Below, piece after piece: positions 15,626-19,754 of a stretch of DNA of 19,754 nucleotides (position 1 is its first letter; each line of letters begins with the position of its first letter). The position numbers and the translations under genes are program-made. The notes beneath the pieces were generated by a model that was not told where the DNA came from, ran no database searches, and worked only from the letters and a program-made list of their open reading frames with translations. This stretch comes from Bacteroidetes bacterium UBA1860 (GTDB lineage Bacteria; Bacteroidota; Rhodothermia; Balneolales; Balneolaceae): NCBI GenBank assembly GCA_002338335.1, contig DDIC01000063.1, forward strand, positions 1-19,754, given 5' to 3'.

Positions 15626-17857
15626 ATGACGCGCGGGCACACATACGCTAGGATGCAAAATTGGGTGAAGGTGGGATTGTGTGGTAGCTGGATAATCCTG
15701 TTTTTTTTCACACACGACTCGTTGGTTTTGGCTCAGGTCTCACAACCATCGGGAGAAGAATCGAGCCAACGACCCAGTCAGCGGTCGATTATGGTCCCCA
15801 AACCGCCAGTGCTTTTCCCTGAAACAGATCAAAATCGAGTTTCCACCACCCTCTTGGATGACACGAAAATGACGGTGGGTGTGATCCCACGTGCTGCTTT
15901 TGAGCGTCCTGACTCGGCAGTCTATCCCTATGAAATCCTGCATCATCGTCAAGTCATAACCTTTGAAATCATCGATGAAAGAATCGTAGCCAGACTTCAT
16001 GTCCAAAAACGCCTTCGCCTTCAAACCCAAGACCCTCAAGCGCTACTCGATGCCTCCTTGGTGGCCATTCCCTTGTCTCGCGAGCGTGAGGACATCCAAG
16101 TTGTGAACCTTTCGGGAGTGACGGTTGCAGCAAATGGTACCTATACCTATCTGGGTTTGGATGATATTAGGCAGAGTCAGTTTTCTAAGGATCTCGATGT
16201 CCTTGAATTTGTGATGCCAAATGTGACCGATGGGGTTGTGATGGACGTACAATACGAACGAATCCTACGCCGGGTAGATGAACTGCCTGACGTGTCGTTT
16301 TCAGATCGCGTGCCCGTACATCAAGCGTCCGTACATCTTATTTCGCCGAACTACATTCGCTACCAAACCAAATTACAGGACCCCTATAATCGAATTCGTC
16401 TCGCAAGTGAGGTGGTTGACACGTCATCTGTCATTCAGGTTTTCTCGATGGATCGACCGGATCCCGTTCGGATTGATCATTGGATTGGACGAACAATCCC
16501 TGCCGAGGAATTTGATTATCTATCTATTCCATCTCCTGATGAAGGGACGGCTATTCGTTTCATGATGGGGGAGTTTGGCATCCCGAGGCAACCCCTTGAG
16601 AATTCATGGGAGGTCGTAGAAGCCCAACTACGCCGTTTGGTCGATCCTTTTGAGCGAAGTTCAGAGTCTCAGGCTAGTTTGTGGAGAGCACTTGGTGCTG
16701 AAGTTGAGCAGAACAGCCCACAGGGGAATAGTAATGCTCCACAACGCCTGCATGCCATGATTGATACATTGCACCGGATGGTAACGGTGCAGTCGACCCC
16801 CTCCATTGTGCCGGATGATGTAGAGCTTAATGAGCTGTTTGCGTCAACACAGGCGGAAGGCTTGGCGCAAGACGAGGCGCAAGGACGAACGCCATCACAG
16901 GCGCCGGCTGTGCTGGATAGTGTGGGATTAAGAGCAGCCACGGCAACGTTAGCGTTCATGGCAATGGCCGAAGGTGCAGGATATAGGGTGACACCCCACT
17001 TCATGAATGATGGGCGGTTTGGTGATATTGACCAAGAGTTTCCTAGCCTCCAGGCATTTCGAACCATTGTGCTGTCAGTGGAGGATCCACGATCGACTCA
17101 GCAGTGGTGGATTCAACCCTCTGATCCATTTGCCAGAGTCCCCTTCGTGGATGCGTCATTAGTAGAACGGACAGCTCTAGCACTCTATCCAAATGGGTTT
17201 GGTTGGACCTCAGTCGAATCCGAGGAATTTGCCTATGGGAGTACCTTTACCTTAGATGGACGCCTTACCCAAGGGGGTGAAGTGGCAGGAGAGGTCATGA
17301 TTGAGTTGGAAGGTTATGCTGCCAAAGAATTTTTGGAACGCCTTGAGACACAGCCCTTGGAATCCCTTGTTCGTCGAACTTTTTTGGATCGCTATCCTAC
17401 GAGTTCCTATACATCACTTCAGTTTACCAATCGATATGTAGAGTCTGGATCTATTATCGCACAATTTGATGTGATTCTTCCCGATGTGGGTATCCAATTT
17501 GTTGATCAAATGGATATTCCGGCAATGATCTTTGGCGCCCTGGAGGAATCTCCTTACCAAGCCGAGTCGAGAAAAACATCGATTTATGTGCGAGCCAAGG
17601 AACGAGTTACAGTTGGATTTCAACTCAAACTCCCTCAAAATTGGTCCATTGCGCAATCACCCATTCCGCTGACTCTCCAAGCCGATGGAGTTCGATTCGA
17701 AGCGAATGCAGCACAATCGGGCTCATCGATCATCGCATCCTTTGATCTTGAACGAAGCAAGTCTTCTTTTGCCCCCGAAGCGTATCCGATCCTTCGTCAA
17801 GCCTTTCAGCAATGGGTTTTACTCAGTCAAGCTAGATGGACGCTTTCAACCCCATGA
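15626..17857 (+). CDS. Secreted DUF3857/transglutaminase-like/DUF3858 protein, catalytic residues lost
   Basis: The 743-residue product carries a signal peptide: a hydrophobic core from about residue 16 to 29 and a likely cut after VLA at 36 (counted from the ATG at 15626; a second ATG at 15653 gives a more compact signal peptide and is equally possible). The mature chain resembles the DUF3857, transglutaminase-like, DUF3858 architecture common in Bacteroidota exported proteins: a beta-rich N-terminal part (about 90-290), a helical and then transglutaminase-like core (about 400-520, ending WWIQPSDPFARVPF) and a beta C-terminal domain (about 620-740). No cysteine exists after the signal peptide. 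At the positions where family members have His (FDHVIV) and Asp (WLDPT), this protein has Thr480 and Gln497, so it is probably non-catalytic. It sits 5 nt after pyrC. Role unknown; binding or scaffolding in the periplasm or at the outer membrane is inference. Confidence 0.72.
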   Translation: MTRGHTYARMQNWVKVGLCGSWIILFFFTHDSLVLAQVSQPSGEESSQRPSQRSIMVPKPPVLFPETDQNRVSTTLLDDTKMTVGVIPRAAFERPDSAVYPYEILHHRQVITFEIIDERIVARLHVQKRLRLQTQDPQALLDASLVAIPLSREREDIQVVNLSGVTVAANGTYTYLGLDDIRQSQFSKDLDVLEFVMPNVTDGVVMDVQYERILRRVDELPDVSFSDRVPVHQASVHLISPNYIRYQTKLQDPYNRIRLASEVVDTSSVIQVFSMDRPDPVRIDHWIGRTIPAEEFDYLSIPSPDEGTAIRFMMGEFGIPRQPLENSWEVVEAQLRRLVDPFERSSESQASLWRALGAEVEQNSPQGNSNAPQRLHAMIDTLHRMVTVQSTPSIVPDDVELNELFASTQAEGLAQDEAQGRTPSQAPAVLDSVGLRAATATLAFMAMAEGAGYRVTPHFMNDGRFGDIDQEFPSLQAFRTIVLSVEDPRSTQQWWIQPSDPFARVPFVDASLVERTALALYPNGFGWTSVESEEFAYGSTFTLDGRLTQGGEVAGEVMIELEGYAAKEFLERLETQPLESLVRRTFLDRYPTSSYTSLQFTNRYVESGSIIAQFDVILPDVGIQFVDQMDIPAMIFGALEESPYQAESRKTSIYVRAKERVTVGFQLKLPQNWSIAQSPIPLTLQADGVRFEANAAQSGSSIIASFDLERSKSSFAPEAYPILRQAFQQWVLLSQARWTLSTP

Positions 17858-17887
17858 ACAGCGGAAAACACGTCAATATTGCCAGCG

Positions 17888-18589
17888 ATGAGTCATAAGA
17901 TCCCACCTACGCTTTTTATCGAGACGGCCACACCACGCTGCTCAGTTGGATTACTAGATGGGAATGGAGATTGGTTCGAGGAGGAAGTGGAAGGGAAGGG
18001 ATCGCATTCCAAAGAGCTAGCGTCTTGCGTGAATCACCTTTTGGCGGAAAGTGGAGTGGAATCTGAAGCGCTCACGTCCATTGTCTTGGGGCGGGGCCCA
18101 GGTTCGTTTACGGGCCTACGAATTGGTGCGTCGTTTGTTCGTGGATACTGTTTTGGTAGAGACATCCCTATCATGATGATGGACACATTGGCTGCATTAG
18201 CAGGACTCGTCTGTCTGCAGAAAATAGAGCATGTGGGTCATTCCGAAAGCCTGGAGATTCATGCCATTTTGGATGCTCGTCGGACCCATGTGTATCACTG
18301 GAGTGGCACTTGGGTACTAACACCGGAGGGTGAACATCTCCTAGAAACTACGTCTAGCCAGGCTATTAGACCCATTAAAGAGGTTGAAGCAACCCTCTCA
18401 AAGGCATCATCAGTAGTTCTAACAGGTTTTGGGCTGGAGCGTTTGACTCTTACTAATCCTGAAATCCAGACCCTGACTCCTCCAAAATATCTTTCTAGAG
18501 GTCAAAAATGGCTTTTTGAGACCCAAAATGCACACTCGCACATGGTATCAACGAACCCAAAGGATGCAGTTCCTTTGTACCTGAGTTGA
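17888..18589 (+). CDS. tsaB: TsaB, tRNA t6A37 threonylcarbamoyl transfer subunit
   Basis: TsaB partners TsaD and TsaE in making N6-threonylcarbamoyl-adenosine at position 37 of tRNAs that read ANN codons. The 233-residue protein has the ASKHA-fold start LFIETATPRCSVGLLD, the diagnostic GRGPGSFTGLRIGASFVRG near residue 66, and AILDARRTHVYHW in the middle. The N-terminal domain is well conserved and the C-terminal part more divergent, which is normal for TsaB. The ATG at 17888 is preferred over the TTG at 17879. It lies 30 nt after the DUF3857-like gene and 34 nt before accD. Confidence 0.93.
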   Translation: MSHKIPPTLFIETATPRCSVGLLDGNGDWFEEEVEGKGSHSKELASCVNHLLAESGVESEALTSIVLGRGPGSFTGLRIGASFVRGYCFGRDIPIMMMDTLAALAGLVCLQKIEHVGHSESLEIHAILDARRTHVYHWSGTWVLTPEGEHLLETTSSQAIRPIKEVEATLSKASSVVLTGFGLERLTLTNPEIQTLTPPKYLSRGQKWLFETQNAHSHMVSTNPKDAVPLYLS

Positions 18590-18623
18590 TTGAAAATCAT
18601 TATACTATCCAAAACACTTGATT

Positions 18624-19472
18624 ATGCCTTGGTTTAAACGCAGTACCTCCAATATCACCACAAAAATCCGCAAAGATATCCCTGATGGGGTGTGGATTAA
18701 AGTTCCTACGACGGGTGAAACGGTTCACCGGCGAGAATTGGTGAGTAATTTTTGGGTCGATCCGAGCAGTGGGTACCATTTTCGTGTCGGGAGTGCGGAG
18801 TATTTCGAGTACATCTTTGACAAAGCGCCAAAATTGCTAGGGGAGAATATTCGATCCGTCGACGCATTGGATTTTGTCGACCGCAAACCCTACAAAGATC
18901 GACTTGTGGAGGCGGAGAAAAAGTCAGGCCTGACCGATGCGATCAAAGTAGGGAAGGGGAAAGTGGATGGTCTTGACATGGTGGTAGCCTGCATGGACTT
19001 CGCCTTTATTGGTGGCTCGATGGGATCTGTCGTGGGGGAACGCATTAGCTTGGCGATTGATGAGGCACGCAAGTCTACGTGTCCTTTGGTCATTATCTCT
19101 CAAAGTGGTGGCGCAAGAATGATGGAGAGTGTACTAAGCCTCATGCAATTGGCTAAAATTACCTCAAAGCTAGCGTTGTTTCATGAGGAGGGTGGATTGT
19201 ACATCTCCTATATGACCAACCCAACAACAGGGGGAGTGACCGCTTCTTATGCAATGCTTGGGGATGTCAATATTGCTGAGCCTGGCGCCCTGATTGGATT
19301 TGCTGGGCCACGCGTAATTCGTCAAACCATTGGAAGAGATTTGCCAGAAGGGTTTCAGACTTCTGAGTACCTATTGGAGCACGGCTTTCTTGATTTTATA
19401 GTAAAACGCCCGTCGATTAAGCGAAAACTGGCTCAAGTTGCCCGTTTGTTAGCGCCAAAAGCCGCTAAATAG
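18624..19472 (+). CDS. accD: AccD, acetyl-CoA carboxylase carboxyltransferase beta subunit, without zinc-ribbon cysteines
   Basis: AccD with AccA moves the carboxyl group from carboxybiotin to acetyl-CoA, giving malonyl-CoA for fatty acid synthesis. The 282-residue protein has the crotonase-fold core with ACMDFAFIGGSMGSVVGER, ISQSGGARMMES, TNPTTGGVTASYAMLGDV and IGFAGPRVIRQTIG. The N-terminal region aligns without gaps to the zinc ribbon of E. coli AccD (MPWFKRSTSNITTKIRK, then DGVWIK), but the four zinc ligands at 27, 30, 46 and 49 are Val, Thr, Asp and Ser. The ATG at 18624 is chosen over the TTG at 18618 because family members start at (M)xWFxR. accA is not in the window. Confidence 0.95.
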   Translation: MPWFKRSTSNITTKIRKDIPDGVWIKVPTTGETVHRRELVSNFWVDPSSGYHFRVGSAEYFEYIFDKAPKLLGENIRSVDALDFVDRKPYKDRLVEAEKKSGLTDAIKVGKGKVDGLDMVVACMDFAFIGGSMGSVVGERISLAIDEARKSTCPLVIISQSGGARMMESVLSLMQLAKITSKLALFHEEGGLYISYMTNPTTGGVTASYAMLGDVNIAEPGALIGFAGPRVIRQTIGRDLPEGFQTSEYLLEHGFLDFIVKRPSIKRKLAQVARLLAPKAAK

Positions 19473-19478
19473 GTCGTT

Positions 19479-19493
19479 GGTGAACGTTTCACC
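19479..19493 (+). terminator. Hairpin just after accD (weak terminator candidate)
   Basis: GGTGAA (19479-19484), loop CGT, TTCACC (19488-19493) form a perfect 6-bp hairpin 6 nt after the accD stop. It is followed by CCCTTTCC rather than a T-run, so intrinsic termination would be inefficient; it may instead protect the mRNA 3' end. Confidence 0.35.
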
Positions 19494-19528
19494 CCTTTCC
19501 ACGGAAAAAAATGACTATTTTGATGTAA

Positions 19529-19611
19529 GGTTTCTAGCCGAGGTGGTTCTATAGGGTAATGCGATCCATGTGTGAATGATGACGCTCTGGATTGTCAACG
19601 AACTAGAAACC
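19529..19611 (+). ncRNA. Candidate structured leader element upstream of obg
   Basis: A perfect 9-bp inverted repeat, GGTTTCTAG (19529-19537) and CTAGAAACC (19603-19611), encloses a second stem: CGATCCA (19562-19568) pairs with TGGATTG (19588-19594) through six Watson-Crick pairs and one G-U. Inside that, GTGT can pair with ACGC. The nested arrangement, 83 nt long, lies between accD and obg and ends 4 nt before the upstream obg ATG. It does not match a riboswitch or tRNA that I recognise. It could be a leader that controls obg or a transcription-factor site; only the complementarity is seen directly. Confidence 0.4.
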
Positions 19612-19693
19612 ACCCATGAATATGCAGTTAGTAGTAGAAACTCAATCGACAAGACCACAAATATCGATTGACTCAACCCCTTGGATTCACCTC

Positions 19694-19754
19694 ATGAGAT
19701 TTGCAGATTATGCCAAAATTTATGTTACTGCTGGGCGTGGCGGGGATGGCTCGC
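19694..19754 (+). CDS. obgE: Obg family GTPase (partial, N-terminus only)
   Basis: The 20 codons visible encode MRFADYAKIYVTAGRGGDGS, matching the start of the glycine-rich Obg fold (MxFxDxAKIxVxAGxGGxG). Obg proteins are ribosome-associated GTPases in 50S assembly and growth control. The ATG at 19694 gives the normal N-terminus. An in-frame ATG at 19616 would add 26 residues; the frame between them is open and closed upstream by a TAG. Neither start has a Shine-Dalgarno sequence. Confidence 0.88.
   Translation, partial: MRFADYAKIYVTAGRGGDGS

Noticed and set aside
16669..17067. 132-codon minus-strand frame inside the DUF3857-like gene, rich in Ala, Ser and Cys
   Set aside because: Mirror of the codon use of the plus-strand gene; no start signal or homology seen.
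19529..19612. tRNA-like arrangement (class II length, 7-bp acceptor GGTTTCT/AGAAACC plus A)
   Set aside because: No T-arm with a GTTCRA loop precedes the 3' acceptor strand, position 8 is not T, there is no 3' CCA directly after the stem, and no credible anticodon loop. Kept only as an unspecified structured element.
1..19754. Mobile elements, prophage genes, CRISPR arrays or defence islands
   Set aside because: No transposase, integrase, phage or Cas-like protein and no regularly spaced direct repeats other than the coding 18-bp units; gene content is housekeeping throughout.

Overview
The window reads as a compact, housekeeping-rich stretch of a bacterial chromosome, most likely from the Bacteroidota side of the tree (Rhodothermota/Balneolota-like). 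This assignment is inference. It rests on the gene set (a PurH-MreB-MreC-MreD neighbourhood, PdxB-type vitamin B6 synthesis, a DUF3857/transglutaminase/DUF3858-type secreted protein, a GldE/CorC-like CNNM protein) and on the near absence of Shine-Dalgarno sequences before start codons. No insertion sequence, prophage, CRISPR array, rRNA or canonical tRNA is visible, and almost all of the DNA is coding.

Layout. (1) Positions 1-7526, all on the minus strand and read from right to left: recA, recX, an AI-2E-family permease, purN, purH, then after a 90-nt gap mreB, mreC and mreD (mreD runs off the left edge). Gaps inside recA-purH are 1-nt to 38-nt overlaps or 2 nt, so this looks like one transcription unit, with mreBCD either read through or started from the 90-nt gap. 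(2) 7694-8479, plus strand: tatD, divergent from recA and overlapping tail-to-tail with pdxB. (3) 8448-10175, minus strand: an unrecognised membrane-anchored, repeat-containing protein followed by pdxB. (4) 10270-12993, plus strand: a pyrimidine-nucleoside phosphorylase and a CNNM/CorC-type transporter. (5) 13036-14169, minus strand: xseA. (6) 14289-19472, plus strand: pyrC, a secreted 743-residue DUF3857-like protein, tsaB and accD, followed by a 221-nt leader and the first codons of obg at the right edge.

How the genes relate. The window joins DNA repair (recA, recX, xseA, tatD), nucleotide metabolism (purN, purH, pyrC, pyrimidine-nucleoside phosphorylase), cell shape (mreBCD), translation and growth control (tsaB, obg), lipid precursor supply (accD) and cofactor synthesis (pdxB).

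There is no obvious defence or mobile system. The points most worth a second look are: a secreted transglutaminase-fold protein whose mature part has no cysteine and whose catalytic His and Asp positions are also replaced; an AccD in which all four zinc-ribbon cysteines are replaced at exactly the usual positions; an 83-nt potentially structured element just before obg; a shared two-block motif upstream of the two pyrimidine genes; and a repeat-expanded hypothetical protein next to pdxB.
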